Part shown: piece after piece, positions 1 to 10,679 of the stretch | How the letters are laid out: each line of letters begins with the position of its first letter | How positions within the stretch are numbered: position 1 is the first letter of the stretch | Program-made: the position numbers and the translations under genes | DNA from: Aphrophora alni | Lineage: Eukaryota; Arthropoda; Insecta; Hemiptera; Aphrophoridae | Reading direction: 5' to 3' | Assembly (NCBI GenBank): GCA_963513935.1 | Contig: OY740771.1 | Span: 14,475,138 to 14,539,137 of the forward strand | DNA: 64,000 bases | Notes under the pieces: model-generated | Databases searched by the model: none | Told to the model about the DNA's origin: nothing | The model's input: only the letters and a program-made list of their open reading frames with translations

Positions 1-1620
1 TAACAAAGTGTTTTTGAAACGAGTTTGTCTGGTTTTATTAACGAGAACTGTCATTAATTCTATCATCTGTGCAGTGTGCACAGTGCTGCTCTCTGGTCCA
101 AACGATTGGACCAATTTCAATGAAATTTGGTATGTGAGCATATTTTGGCAATATCTCGTAATCAGTCTTTCATATTTTGATAACTCAAAGTTTGAAGGTA
201 GCTTCAAAACAAACAAAACATAAATATATAAAGCAAAAAATTATGATTCTATCAAAATTGACTCTAAGTGATAAAATTTCGCTCAACAACGTCTATGGAC
301 CCAAAGATACTATCAGTATCTCAAAAAATGTAAGTTGACGAGTTAGTAGTAAGAAAGACGTCATTTCTCAAAATCAGTTCTACCGATTTCGTTAAAATTT
401 TAGTGAAATGTAAAAATGAATGACTTCCACTAAAAGGGTTATGTGTTTTGGCCCTGGCCACTCTATTATATGAAGAGTTGCCAGTGTTTTGAGTGCCTTA
501 TCTCCAGTTGACAGGCCTAGAGGTTATCCGCTGAGTGGGACATTTTTCCATTCGTTCGTTACCTGCACTCTTATACATGTTGCTAACTGACACACTGCCC
601 AAAGGTTTGTTACGTTTGTCAATAGTACAATCTTAGATTTATGGTAGAATTAATACAAAATAAAACTTGTTCAAAACAATCTATTCGGTTGAGGAATGAA
701 ATAGAAAAAAAAACTTTAATTGATATTTCAGTTTAATTGTACCTTTCCGCAACAATATTGATACTTTCATTGAAATCAACAATGGCTCAGAAGGGCCAAC
801 TGGTAACTTCGTTTTCTTAACTCAACAGGTATGTTAAAGTCTGCCAGACAGCAGCTTATAATTAAGTAATTAAACCCTCCTTTTTTCAATATAAATTGTT
901 TTTATTTTCCCACAAGTTGCAATTATTTATTTCTTAAACAATATATAACTAAATAAATTAGTTTAATTATTTTAAGGTATGTATGTTAAGTTCTGAAATA
1001 GTTGCTTACAAATTATTTAAATAACCAAAAAGGCCCTAAAACAAACAAATAATAATTTTATCTTTTTTACTTATAAGAACCATTGAAATAGAATATAGAT
1101 GGTATAAATATGTTCTGGTAATAATTATTTAAATTTAAAAAATTAAAGAACGTTTTTAAATCGGACTAAAAACTGTAAAATAATATCTCGTAGCCCCATA
1201 CAAATTTATAACCCCATACAGATTCCTAAATCCATACAGATTATTTTCAATTTTTGAGATTGTGAATTTTTAATAGCTATGAAAATACTTGTTAGATTTA
1301 AAACTACAAACCTGGGGTGCATGAAGTAAATCATAGAAGATTATCTAAATCTATTGAATTAGAAACTTCTTGACCTCCGAGAGTTTTCACAACGACAACG
1401 ACATTCCTTACTATTATAAGTTTAAGTAAGTACTTGTAATAAGTTAAAGGAGGTGGTGGATGCAATATTATTAACTGCTTCCTAGACCCATAGTAGTGAA
1501 TTAAGGGTTAAAATAATTAAATTTGTTTCCAGATTTACGATTAATTTGGCAATAAGTGTTAAAAGTTAAATAATATATTGTATTACTTGAGTTATAGAAC
1601 CACTAGAACACTGTGGTGAA
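1..1620. other. AT-rich DNA, no gene recognised
   Basis: Both strands were read and nothing codes convincingly. The short ORF at the left edge has no recognisable motif. Around position 120 there is a phrase of the kind found in several places in the window (a sentence-like AT-rich dispersed repeat, here reading TTTCAATGAAATTTGG), so part of this stretch is probably old noncoding repeat. Confidence 0.5.
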
Positions 1621-1625
1621 TATAC

Positions 1626-1708
1626 AATAAAGGAAAGGATTAACCCCAAAACTACAAAAAAACTAGACTAATTTTTTTGTGGTTTTGGGGTTAATCCTTT
1701 CCTTTATT
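1626..1708. repeat. 36-bp inverted repeat forming a near-perfect hairpin
   Basis: The left arm (about 1626-1661) and right arm (about 1673-1708) are reverse complements with one mismatch (T versus C), separated by about 11 nt. Each arm begins or ends with AATAAAGGAAAGG. A TTGGGTTAGGTTAGGG stretch follows directly. It could be a miniature foldback element or, if transcribed, a long RNA hairpin. No further family member was seen in the window. Confidence 0.85.
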
Positions 1709-1817
1709 ACTTGGGTTAGGTTAGGGCGAATAGCGTTAAGTGAGTTCAGTAAAATATTAATGTTGTTGTTTTTTTTTTTCCATTACTGTTGAGACCGATG
1801 GTTCTTGGTGGAATTCC

Positions 1818-2099
1818 ATGTTTAAAGATAATAAAACACAATCTTTAGGATATGATAGGATAGGATATGAAGATTCTAGTTTTTCAAATCATTTAAGAAT
1901 ACATCAAGTAGTGTCTGATTTTAATTCGAGTGTAGATTTTAAAATATTACATTTTGATAATAAAGGTAGGAAATTGAATGCTTTGGAGGGCTTAGAAATT
2001 AAAATAATAAGATACTGTAACCCTAATTTAGTTTTAAATGACCAGTTAGATTTGTATAACTCTCCATTAGTAAAACCTTTAAAAGTTATTTGTACTTAG
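1818..2099 (+). mobile_element. Penelope-like element, C-terminal fragment after the GIY-YIG domain (decayed)
   Basis: A 93-residue reading frame contains FKILHFDNKGRKLNALEGLE followed by a LNDQLDLYNSPL-type ending. This pattern (ILH..., K.LN.LE..EI..., LN(D/E)Q..., SPLL) is what I recognise from the region after the GIY-YIG core in Penelope-like retroelement proteins. The GIY and YIG motifs themselves are not visible upstream, so the piece is 5' truncated. It lies about 140 bp upstream of a hammerhead-like motif at 2238-2280 on the same strand, which is where a PLE terminal repeat would be expected. The family call is from memory of the pattern; a GIY-YIG fragment of another retroelement is the main alternative. 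Confidence 0.6.
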
Positions 2100-2237
2100 A
2101 ACAATCAACTGGTTTTCCCAATATATGTATTGTACCTATGATCATTGCCCAGGCCGGGTATTTCCCCAACCTTCCATTCTTTGTATCCTAACTCCCACCC
2201 TCTAGTTTTAAGGCTTTCTTTTCTTCAGTCTGTAATA

Positions 2238-2280
2238 CAGCCTCGTCAATGCCTTAGCAGGCGAAACCATTGGTCGGCTA
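2238..2280 (+). ncRNA. hammerhead-like motif with decayed core
   Basis: All three stems can be drawn: stem I AGCC (2239-2242) with GGCT (2276-2279), stem II GCCT (2251-2254) with AGGC (2259-2262), then GAAA (2263-2266), and stem III ACC with GGT around an ATT loop, ending in GTC at 2273-2275. The 8-nt linker between stems I and II (2243-2250) should hold CTGANGA plus one base as in the other copies, but reads TCGTCAAT, so it is unlikely to cleave. It sits downstream of the PLE fragment at 1818-2099. Confidence 0.5.
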
Positions 2281-2299
2281 GACTAATAAAAAGTGGATA

Positions 2300-3035
2300 G
2301 TACAATTGTGTTTTATTATCTTTATTAATGTTTTGTGCACTTTTACAATTGTGTACGTTTTTTTTAATTCCAGAATCGATAGGGAAATATGTATTTTTTT
2401 TTTTATTTAAATTTTTCGAGGAATAGTTGATTTTAGCCCGATTTCAAACTACAGTATACACATTAAGTGTGATCGAATTATTTAAAAATAGTTATATACT
2501 TTGAATAATGATTTATGTTATATAAGAGATTTTTAACTAATTTAGTCACATATTATATCAGTTGAATGTTATGTTTCACTTTTATAAATAGAATATTTAA
2601 ATTTAATTTTATTCGATGTAAGATTTAGCCAATTAACTCCTTCAAATCGTTACTTCCACTTTTATCAGAGCATATAAGTTATGCGGGTTGCGTATAACAA
2701 ACCTTGCTCAGTTTACTAAATATTGAATATCCGTTTAGAGTATAAAAATATAGTAAATGTCAAAATAGCACAATATACAGTGAGAATATAAATTCCTGTC
2801 CGAAACTTATTCGCATATCCAGTAACTCTTTAATGTTATACTTTAAATTAGACAATAAACAATAATGCTCATATTCAATTCTGAAAGGACTATCCAAGAG
2901 TACATATTAGAGTTACAGAATATGTGCAAATGCAAGTCCAAGATCAGATTAAAGTATTTAAACATTGCATAGCCTTACAAACTACCTATACGTTATCTTG
3001 TGATGGTCAATAGTACTTCTTTTTTGTAGATCATT
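2300..3035. other. AT-rich DNA, nothing recognised
   Basis: No coding signal, structured repeat or RNA gene was seen on either strand. Confidence 0.4.
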
Positions 3036-3077
3036 TGGGTACATGTTTCGCTACTACAGTAGTCATCATCAAACCAG
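3036..3077 (-). ncRNA. hammerhead-like motif
   Basis: Read on the minus strand: TTGATGA (first core C changed to T), one extra T, a stem II hairpin built on CTACT/AGTAG with one bulge, GAAA, then a two-pair stem III with a 2-nt loop (AC-AT-GT) and a GTA cleavage triplet. Stem I pairs only at TGG/CCA, offset by one mismatch. It lies downstream, in minus orientation, of the GIY-YIG fragment at 4020-4271 and may be the terminal repeat of that element. Confidence 0.45.
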
Positions 3078-3802
3078 CTATACATTTATGTTATCATTAA
3101 CATATATTATTAAATCACAAAATTCATGGGAAAACCACAATTGTCAGGTTAATATAAATATTTAAAGTGTTTTTGTCTCAGTATTGTGGCCATTGGATAA
3201 AGTGTACTAGAAGACTGTTGAAGCCTTTATCTGTACAATTGTTTTAATAAAGAAGAATTTATTGTTGTGATACAGATTGGTTTTGGTTTTCAAAAAGTTG
3301 TAAGTGCAGTGTTAAAGGTGAAATTTAATATCTTGTGTTCACACTTACAGTTTTTGTAAATTTCAATTTTTTCCATGATGTTTATATTGTGTCCTTTCTT
3401 TATTTAATGGTAAAATGGTCATGTTGTCCTTTATAATGCTGTAGTTGTGTGTGTTGTCTAAATGTTAAATGTTCAGCATATGAGGAGATGTTTATATTTA
3501 TTATTATGACCGTTGACAAAAACAATTACATAGCCACTATCAATTTCAAATATTACATAAACAATACAATAAATAAATGAACAAAAACTGTTAAATAATC
3601 AGTCAATACAAACTACACAAAATACAAAATACAATAAACATTTCAAAATAATAATTCCAATAATCAATTACCCACAAAATAGAAAGTAAATTTATATTAA
3701 CGTACACAATACAGACAGATTTAAGTATAATTACAATAGTACAATCAGTAAAATATATATAACTTTAGATACAAAGATGAAAAAGAGACCACATCCATCA
3801 TG

Positions 3803-4012
3803 TCAAAGGTCCGGCATATATACAAAACCCTCTTGGTTTTTAATGCTCTGTGGGAACATATTTATCAGTTTAGAACCAGCCTGGAAAGGACGTTTGCTAT
3901 ATGAATTCAATCTGTGATGTACAGCACGACAATTACTAGCTTGTCTGATGGTATAACTATGCATTTCTTTATTTTGGATATGATAACATTTGAACCTAAA
4001 GTAGAGTATCAC
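3803..4012 (-). mobile_element. LINE ORF2 extreme C-terminus (fragment)
   Basis: The 69-residue frame contains YTIRQASNCRAVHHRLNSYS, then KRPFQAGSKLINMFPQSIKN. This is the tail typical of Jockey/CR1-type LINE reverse transcriptases: a Y.TR motif, an HHR stretch, a GP-like turn, then K.(F/Y)N.LP..IK. No RT core is attached. The piece directly abuts a PLE endonuclease fragment at 4020-4271 on the same strand, so one element probably inserted next to or into the other. Family assignment rests on pattern recognition only. Confidence 0.6.
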
Positions 4013-4019
4013 CTGACGT

Positions 4020-4271
4020 CTATATTACTCGGTAGAGTAAGAACTCCAAACTCTTTAAACACATCCTATAGCTTTTTCTGCTGGACATAAACTCTTCGCA
4101 AAAAAATCTGTTTAAATCTTGTTTTAGAGGATCTATCAGTTTGACCGATATGAAATTTGCCACAATCATTGCAGTTAAGTTTATATATGTTACCACCTGA
4201 ATATTTATCATGGTTGGATTTAGTAAGTTTTGTTGATTACAATAATATAACTTTTCATGACCTAATAACAA
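4020..4271 (-). mobile_element. Penelope-like element, GIY-YIG endonuclease fragment (decayed)
   Basis: Translated on the minus strand, the frame holds GGNIYKLNCNDCGKFHIGQ followed by TDRSSKTRFKQ. This is the start of a GIY-YIG nuclease domain: IYKL at the GIY position (GIY changed to GNIY), a CNDCG cysteine pair typical of PLE endonucleases, HIGQT at the YIG position, and the catalytic-arginine helix (KTRFK). The rest of the domain is lost. The altered GIY and YIG tyrosines mean it is inactive. The region from here to the 42-bp satellite (4272-5086) holds nothing else recognisable. Confidence 0.75.
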
Positions 4272-5086
4272 TTATATCGAATTGATCCAGTCTAACAAAC
4301 TGATTGTTTTTTTGTTAATTAACTTAAAGTAAAGGAACATTTAAAACTCATTTTGTTTAATTTTCATAGCACACATTAAAAAATATATAGTGCTTAAAAC
4401 TTTCTGTTTTTGAACTCCGAAATTTGATTACAATATATGTTTTAATAAATTCTTCATATGCAAAAAGAGGTGCAATCATTTGAAACCAACCCCATATCTC
4501 CAGATGTTTCCAACCATAAAATATTTCTGACGGATTTGAATCGCCCTATATTGTAGATTAGAAATGTCAACACAAGTTTGAAAACATTGCAAGTAAGCGC
4601 AGATAAAGAGTGTGAAGACGGAAGAAAGTAAACAAAGAGACTTGAATTACTCTTTTTCTGTTGGAACAAGCTTTGTTTGCTGAAAGAACAGAATCATCCC
4701 TTCGTTTGCTTTTGTATATCGTGGGCAACAGAAGAGAAAATGAAAATCACAACAAACGAGTCAGTTAGGTTACAGAGTAACCTTTTTTTAAAGTAGGGAT
4801 CTTAACTGTTTTAAATTAAAATCAGAAATTAAATATTTTGGCTATAATTTGGTTTTAATTTTAAGAAATAGTAAATATAATTTCAAGTAATTTAGTGCTT
4901 AATTTTTATAATTGCAATATATATTGAAATTTCGATTAACGGCTGACATTTTTAACTGTTTATAATTCTTAGTACAAAACGTACAACATGTAGAGTATTT
5001 ACTCTCACACTCAACACAGTATCCCAGACGCCAAATATATTGATGTCTCCAGTTTATAAATATTAAAGTTTGTAATTTTACTCAAA

Positions 5087-7258
5087 TCACGTATTTTAGT
5101 CACGTATCTTGTCTATTTTTACACGACATACGTAAATTTAGTCACGTATCTTGTCTATTTTTACACGACTTACGTAACTTTAGTCACTTATCTTGTCTAT
5201 TTTTACACGACATACGTAACTTTAGTCACGTATCGTGTCTATTTTTACACGACATACGTAACTTTAGTCACGGAGCTTGTCTATTTTTACACGAAATACT
5301 TAACTTTAGTCACGTATCTTGTCTATTTTTACACGACTTACGTAACTTTAGTCACTTATCTTGTCTATTTTTACACGACATACGTAACTTTAGTCACGGA
5401 GCTTGTCTATTTTTACACGACTTACGTAACTTTAGTCACGTATCTTGTCTATTTTTACACGACTTACGTAACTTTAGTCACTTATCTTGTCTATTTTTAA
5501 ACGACATACGTAACTTTAGTCACGGAGCTTGTCTATTTTTACACGAAATACGTAACTTTATTCACGTATCTTGTCTATTTTTACACGACTTACGTAGCTT
5601 TAGTCACGTATCTTGTCTATTTTTACACGACATACGTAACTTTAGTCACTAATCTTGTCTATTTTTAAACGACATACGTAACTTTAGTCACGTATCTTGT
5701 CTATTTTTACACGAAATACTTAACTTTAGTCACGTATCTTGTATATTTTTACACGACTTACGTAACTTTAGTCACTAATCTTGTCTATTTTTAAACGACA
5801 TACGTAACTTTAGTCACGTATCTTGTCTATTTTTACACGAAATACTTAACTTTAGTCACGTATCTTGTCTATTTTTACACGACTTACGTAACTTTAGTCA
5901 CTTATCTTGTCTATTTTTACACGACATACGTAACTTTAGTCACGGAGCTTGTCTATTTTTACACGAAATACGTAACTTTATTCACGTATCTTGTCTATTT
6001 TTACACGAAATACGTAACTTTATTCACGTATCTTGTCTATTTTTACACGACTTACGTAGCTTTAGTCACGTATCTTGTCTATTTTTACACGACTTACGTA
6101 ACTTTAGTCACTTATCTTGTCTATTTTTACACGAAATACTTAACTTTATTCACGTATCTTGTCTATTTTTACACGACTTACGTAACTTTAGTCACGTATC
6201 TTGTCTATTTTTACACGACTTACGTAACTTTAGTCACGTATCTTGTATATTTTTACACGACTTACGTAACTTTAGTCACTTATCTTGTCTATTTTTACAC
6301 GACATACGTAACTTTAGTCACGTATCTTGTCTATTTTTACACGAAATACTTAACTTTAGTCACGTATCTTGTCTATTTTTACACGACTTACGTAACTTTA
6401 GTCACGGAGCTTGTCTATTTTTACACGAAATACGTAACTTTATTCACGTATCTTGTCTATTTTTACACGACTTACGTAGCTTTAGTCACGTATCTTGTCT
6501 ATTTTTACACGACATACGTAACTTTAGTCACGGAGCTTGTCTATTTTTACACGAAATACGTAACTTTATTCACATATCTTGTCTATTTTTACACGACTTA
6601 CGTACCTTTAGTCACGTATCTTGTCTATTTTTACACGACATACGTAATTTTAGTCACGTATCTTGTCTATTTTTACACGAAATACGTAACTTTATTCACG
6701 TATCTTGTCTATTTTTACACGACTTACGTAGCTTTAGTCACGTATCTTGTCTATTTTTACACGACATACGTAACTTTAGTTACGGAGCTTGTCTATTTTT
6801 ACACGAAATACGAAACTTTATTCACGTATCTTGTCTATTTTTACACGAAATACGTAACTTTATTCACGTATCTTGTCTATTTTTACACGACTTACGTAGC
6901 TTTAGTCACGTATCTTGTCTATTTTTACACGACATACGTAACTTTAGTCACGGAGCTTGTCTATTGTTACACGAAATACTTAACTTTAGTCACGGAGCTT
7001 GTCTATTTTTACACGAAATACGTAACTTTATTCACGTATCTTGTCTATTTTTACACGACTTACGAAAACATTAGTCACTTATCTTGTCTACTTTTACACG
7101 ACTTACGTAACTTTATTCACGTATCTTGTCTATTTTTACACGAAATACTTAACTTTAGTCACTTATCTTGTCTATTTTTACACGACTTACGTAACTTTAG
7201 TCACTTATCTTGTCTATTTTTACACGAATTACGTAACTTTAGTCACGGAACACGTCTC
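5087..7258. repeat. 42-bp satellite array, about 51 copies
   Basis: The unit reads roughly CACGTATCTTGTCTATTTTT then ACACGACTTACGTAACTTTAGT, 42 bp. Variants recur in a fixed set: CACTTATC, CACGGAGC or CACTAATC at the start, ACGACATACG, ACGACTTACG or ACGAAATACG in the middle, and AACTTTAGT, AGCTTTAGT or AACTTTATT at the end. From about 6400 to 6960 variants cycle in blocks of three units (126 bp), which is higher-order structure. Because 42 is a multiple of three the array stays open in places and yields a spurious 74-residue ORF at 7041-7265. Confidence 0.95.
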
Positions 7259-7611
7259 TATTTAAAAGAAGCACTTAATATTTTTCAAATAAATGATGTT
7301 TATTAGATAATCAGTTAAGGTTGTCTTGTATGGTATAACCATAGTGAAATGTACATATCAAAATTAATCATAAACCTTTTCTGAAATCGTTCATATTCAA
7401 GTATAACAATTTAAAAAATACCCTATGGTACAGCGACGGATTGTTTATAATATTGGTGTAGTTTATCTTGTAATGTATATTAATTATCTATGTGTACAGT
7501 GAATACTGATATATTGTTTACTTTTTCTACTTGTAATATTTTTAGATATTTTGAAAGCTCATAACTAGTTCAATGCCCTTTTTCCTTAACAGATGTCAAT
7601 ATGTTTGATTG

Positions 7612-8548
7612 ATTGATTTTTATTGCCTCTTATCAACAAACATATAAATAAGTTATTACAAATGAAATTAGGCTAAATATTTTTAAACTAAAACAAAGTA
7701 TAACCTTCTCCAAATAGACAAGTAACAATAAAAGAAACCCCGAGGTAATAAAACCTGTCTAGGGTTTTTTAGATAAAGTTGAGGTCCGCAGCTGACCGAG
7801 TTCCCAATGAATATACATAATTTTTTACATTAAATTCTACAATCAAAAATATGACTTCTAGTCTTTTTATAAACAATGCATATTTATTAATAAATAAAAC
7901 TTAATAAATATATCCCTGTATGTTGTCTTGGATAAACACTATACACAACCACTCCGCATACACACTTGCAAGGATACAACACCCGAATATAACACCATAA
8001 AGTAGGGTTCAGGATAGTACTTTAAAATACGATTGTACATCTTTAAGCTCGAGCAAATAATTACGCAGTAAACCAGAGAACTTATGTCAGTTCGAACATG
8101 ATTTAATACTATCTGGCATACAATTGAATAATTTAGGTGCCAGATATGAATAAGATTTCATATAAATTGTAAAATTTTGTTTAGGTACAAAAACATTTGA
8201 CCTATTCCGCAATGTCAAAGCTCTTGGCCCTAAAGTGCCATCACTATTCCTGCTTCTATCAAAAAAGGCTCTCGACGCTTTATAGATAAAAAGGTTTTTA
8301 AGAGGTAATATGTTAAGTTTTTTGAAAAGAGGTGCACTATGTTCTGTTTTGGGTTTGTGCGATAGGATACGAATAAAGATCTTCTGCAGCGTAATGATTG
8401 GTTTTAGTCTTGTATCGTAAGTCCCTCCCCAAATTGCAAGACCATATTCTAACTTAGAACTAACCAGTGCAAAATAGATCATTTTTATACTTTCACGTTG
8501 CATACATATCTGAGCATATAAAATAGCCTGATATATTTTAATGTTCAT
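7612..8548 (-). mobile_element. LINE 3' half: RT C-terminal region and 3' tail
   Basis: The frame at 8087-8548 contains YFALVSSKLEYGLAIWG, a Jockey/CR1-clade signature (Y.AL..S.L.YG...WG), followed by LQKIFIRIL, the LQK..R.I motif, and a Y.APKLFN.(M)PDSIK tail. Downstream on the minus strand, the element appears to end near 7612 in AATAAAAATCAATCAATCAA, a short tandem tail typical of these LINEs. The upstream RT catalytic segment lies at 10216-10662 in the same orientation. The 1.6-kb gap between them is filled by a separate inserted element at 8611-10218, so both parts belong to one 5'-truncated LINE. Confidence 0.8.
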
Positions 8549-8668
8549 TGTTTGGTGTCCAAGTCACTTTGTATAATATAATGTAATAAATGTATATAGT
8601 GTATAATATGAGTAATAAATTATTTATATTACCTTTATAGTTCCGTCATGTGACTTTGCGTTTGTCTT

Positions 8669-8714
8669 AATTACAAAGACGCGTTTCGGAGTCGTAGCTC
8701 CATCTTCAGTAATT
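8669..8714 (-). ncRNA. hammerhead-like motif in left PLE arm
   Basis: Minus strand: CTGAAGA (8703-8709), one extra T, stem II GGAG/CTCC with a CTACGA loop, GAAA, the minimal stem III AC-GC-GT, and GTC (8678-8680). Stem I is imperfect: AATTA upstream can pair with TAATT only if four bases after the cleavage site are left out. It is identical to the copy in the right arm. It lies in the presumed terminal repeat of the PLE. Confidence 0.6.
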
Positions 8715-8898
8715 TCACCCCGTAGAAGTCGTTAAAACATTAAACATAACAAAAACATTAACACTATATACACAAATAAATAAATACACGTATACGTTGA
8801 TTTTAACATTTTTTTACATGCGCACGGTTTCATGGTTCGCGAACTACTGGCATCACGGTGAGGCCAAGGTTATCTGACTATGGTTTGGTCATATCAGT

Positions 8899-9207
8899 TT
8901 ATTTATAACTCATTGCCGTCTCAAATAATGCGTTTGATTGGAAAGATAATTGTTTATTGAGAATAGCGTTTGGTGATTGTTTAAATGATTTGTAAATTTC
9001 ATATTCTTCAATGGCATTCATCATTGGTCCTTTTTTAATGATGTGGAGAGGTGTCAGCAAAGTTTGTATACGAATGCTTGTTATCGATAATGTGTTGTGC
9101 GAAACTAGATCTATTGTCTTACAGGCTATTATTGGGCAAGTGTTCTTTGTATCTGTCCGTGAACGATCTGCCTGTCTGTCCGATGTAAAAACAATCGCAG
9201 TCGTCAC
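8899..9207 (-). pseudogene. Inverted copy of the PLE endonuclease C-terminus
   Basis: The minus-strand frame repeats nearly exactly the C-terminus found at 9555-9926 (LTPLHIIKKGPMMNAIEEYE onward to FETAMSYK). The N-terminal part is shifted by small indels, so the GIY-YIG core is not in one frame. It belongs to the left inverted arm of the element at 8611-10218 and is not an independent gene. Confidence 0.8.
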
Positions 9208-9240
9208 ACGCTATTTTATAGATGCCTGACTTCTTCTCTG

Positions 9241-9558
9241 TTGGTATTTCCTGTTATTTACGCAAAATTTCTTGTGTCCATACCACTCGATGAAACGGAT
9301 TTCAAAGAAGAGTTAAACGTCATTAAATATATCGCACAGGCAAGTGGATATAGAAGCCAAATGGTCGATAAATTATTGGAAAGGCATAGGAAGGCAAAAT
9401 TGACGAAAAAATATAACACTATACAGACTAGAGTAGACAAAAAGAAACTTGTTGCTACCGATTACACTGAAATAATGCCCTCCATCCTAAACCATGCACT
9501 CCAAAAACATAACATCATTGTCACACACCGAAATAATAAAAATATTAAAAATGTTTGA
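9241..9558 (+). pseudogene. PLE protein segment between RT and endonuclease
   Basis: This frame reads through IKYIAQASGYRSQMVDKLLE and then a basic stretch, ending with HALQKHNIIVTHRN. It corresponds to the region between the RT thumb and the endonuclease in PLE proteins (a NGY...ID.LL.KH-like motif, then I...L..HNI.V). It ends at a TGA at 9556-9558. The endonuclease continues at once in another frame from 9555, so one frameshift separates two parts of a single ancestral ORF. The true start is lost: the 5' end is the junction with the inverted arm. Confidence 0.7.
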
Positions 9559-9926
9559 GTAAAAAACAGGAAATACCAACAGAGAAGAAGTCAGGCATCT
9601 ATAAAATAGCGTGTGACGACTGCGATTGTTTTTACATCGGACAGACAGGCAGATCGTTTATGGACAGATACAAAGAACACTTGCCCAATAATAGCCTTTA
9701 TAATAGATATGATTTCGCACAACACATTATCGATAACAAGCATTCGTATACAAACTTTGAATCTAACCTGACACCTCTCCACATCATTAAAAAAGGACCA
9801 ATGATGAATGCCATTGAAGAATATGAAATTTACAAATCATTTAAACAATCACCAAACGCTATTCTCAATAAACAATTATCTTTCCAATCAAACGCATTAT
9901 TTGAGACGGCAATGAGTTATAAATAA
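9555..9926 (+). CDS. PLE GIY-YIG endonuclease domain, intact reading frame in a truncated element
   Basis: The 123-residue frame (TTG as the nominal first codon; the natural protein would be a fusion with the preceding segment) has the GIY motif at residues 14-16 (SGIYKIAC), cysteines at 20, 23 and 25, YIG at 27-29 (FYIGQTGRS), and the catalytic-arginine helix around R38 (DRYKEH). Histidine-containing stretches follow, with acidic AIEEYEIYK near residues 87-95 where the metal-binding glutamate is expected. In PLEs this nuclease nicks target DNA for target-primed reverse transcription. The key residues look preserved, but the RT domain is gone and the upstream frame is broken, so it is probably not expressed as a working element. 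Confidence 0.85.
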   Translation: MSKKQEIPTEKKSGIYKIACDDCDCFYIGQTGRSFMDRYKEHLPNNSLYNRYDFAQHIIDNKHSYTNFESNLTPLHIIKKGPMMNAIEEYEIYKSFKQSPNAILNKQLSFQSNALFETAMSYK

Positions 9927-10109
9927 ACTGATATGACCATCCCATAGTCAGATAACCTTGCCCTCACCGTGATGCCAGTAGTCGCGAATCATGAAACCGT
10001 GCGCATGTAAGAAAATGTTAAAATCAACGTATACGTGTATTTATTTATTTGTGTGTATAGTGTTAATGTTTTTGTTATGTTTAATGTTTTAACGACTTAG
10101 ACGGGGTGA

Positions 10110-10155
10110 AATTACTGAAGATGGAGCTACGACTCCGAAACGCGTCTTTGTAATT
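10110..10155 (+). ncRNA. hammerhead-like motif in right PLE arm
   Basis: Plus strand: CTGAAGA (10115-10121), extra T, stem II GGAG/CTCC, GAAA (10137-10140), stem III AC-GC-GT, GTC at 10144-10146. Same sequence as the left-arm copy. It is about 190 bp downstream of the endonuclease stop, the expected place for a PLE terminal repeat. Stem I pairing is offset by four bases, so activity is doubtful. Confidence 0.6.
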
Positions 10156-10215
10156 AAGACAAACGCAAAGTCACATGACGGAACTATAAAGGTAATATAA
10201 ATAATTTATTACTCA

Positions 10216-10662
10216 TTATATGATATATTTTATTAATTTATTTTTAAGATAGGTTGTGTGTTTCTTCCAAGTAAGCTTGGAATCGACAAACAGTCCTAAA
10301 TATTGAATATCTTGAACTTGTTCAATCGCGGGACATGGGCATAAAATCATATTACAATTTATCTCATGGAACAGAAAATTGTATATTTTTGTAATACTAA
10401 AAATAATATATTTCGATTTTGGGCATATTACCATGTAATTTCTTGTAAACCACCAACGCATTGCACATATGTCACATTGCATGTAAGTTCGCAATTGTTC
10501 CACAGTGTCCGCTTTATAGAATAAAGCCGTGTCATCGGCAAATGCTACCAACTCACCCTTAAATGCACCATTAAATAACGTGTTAACATATATTAAAAAT
10601 AATGGACCGGAGAGCACCGAACCATGAGGAATTCTGAGGCGAGCATTTCCCGGTTCACTCAA
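10216..10662 (-). mobile_element. LINE reverse transcriptase palm segment
   Basis: The minus-strand frame holds GSVLSGPLFLIYVNTL (the GSVLGP.LF..Y.N motif of non-LTR RTs) followed by AFADDTALFY, the (F/Y)ADD catalytic pair. Next come a C-terminal IQYLGLFVDSKLTWKKH, the YLG...D..L.W..H motif of Jockey/CR1-type LINEs. The upstream end loses homology near 10662. The downstream end stops at the PLE insertion (10218). The same ORF resumes at 8548. The element is 5' truncated, as most LINE copies are. Confidence 0.88.
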
Positions 10663-10679
10663 ATATGCCTACAAGATGG

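Larger units (their letters stand above)
8611..10218 (+). mobile_element. Penelope-like element with long inverted arms, nested in a LINE
   Basis: The left arm (about 8611-9255) and right arm (about 9565-10218) are long, highly similar inverted repeats of about 645 bp each, differing by scattered substitutions and small indels. A unique centre of about 310 bp lies between them. The right arm and centre encode the linker and GIY-YIG endonuclease of a PLE in the plus direction (9241-9926). The left arm carries an inverted copy of the endonuclease C-terminus and of the terminal repeat. Both ends start with ATGAGTAATAAATTATTT-type sequence. A PLE joined head to head to a 5'-truncated inverted copy is a known arrangement for Penelope elements. 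The RT domain is missing. It interrupts the LINE at 7612-10662. Confidence 0.85.

Noticed and set aside
2205..2235. CTGAAGA on the minus strand near 2222 as another hammerhead core
   Set aside because: It is followed only by purines, with no stem II and no correctly placed GAAA.
5087..7258. Possible CRISPR array
   Set aside because: Units are contiguous with no unique spacers, and the genome is eukaryotic. The same applies to the 28-bp, 36-bp and 24-bp arrays.
7041..7265. 74-residue ORF rich in TYLVYFYT repeats
   Set aside because: It lies wholly in the 42-bp satellite; the repeat length is a multiple of three, so the frame stays open by arithmetic.
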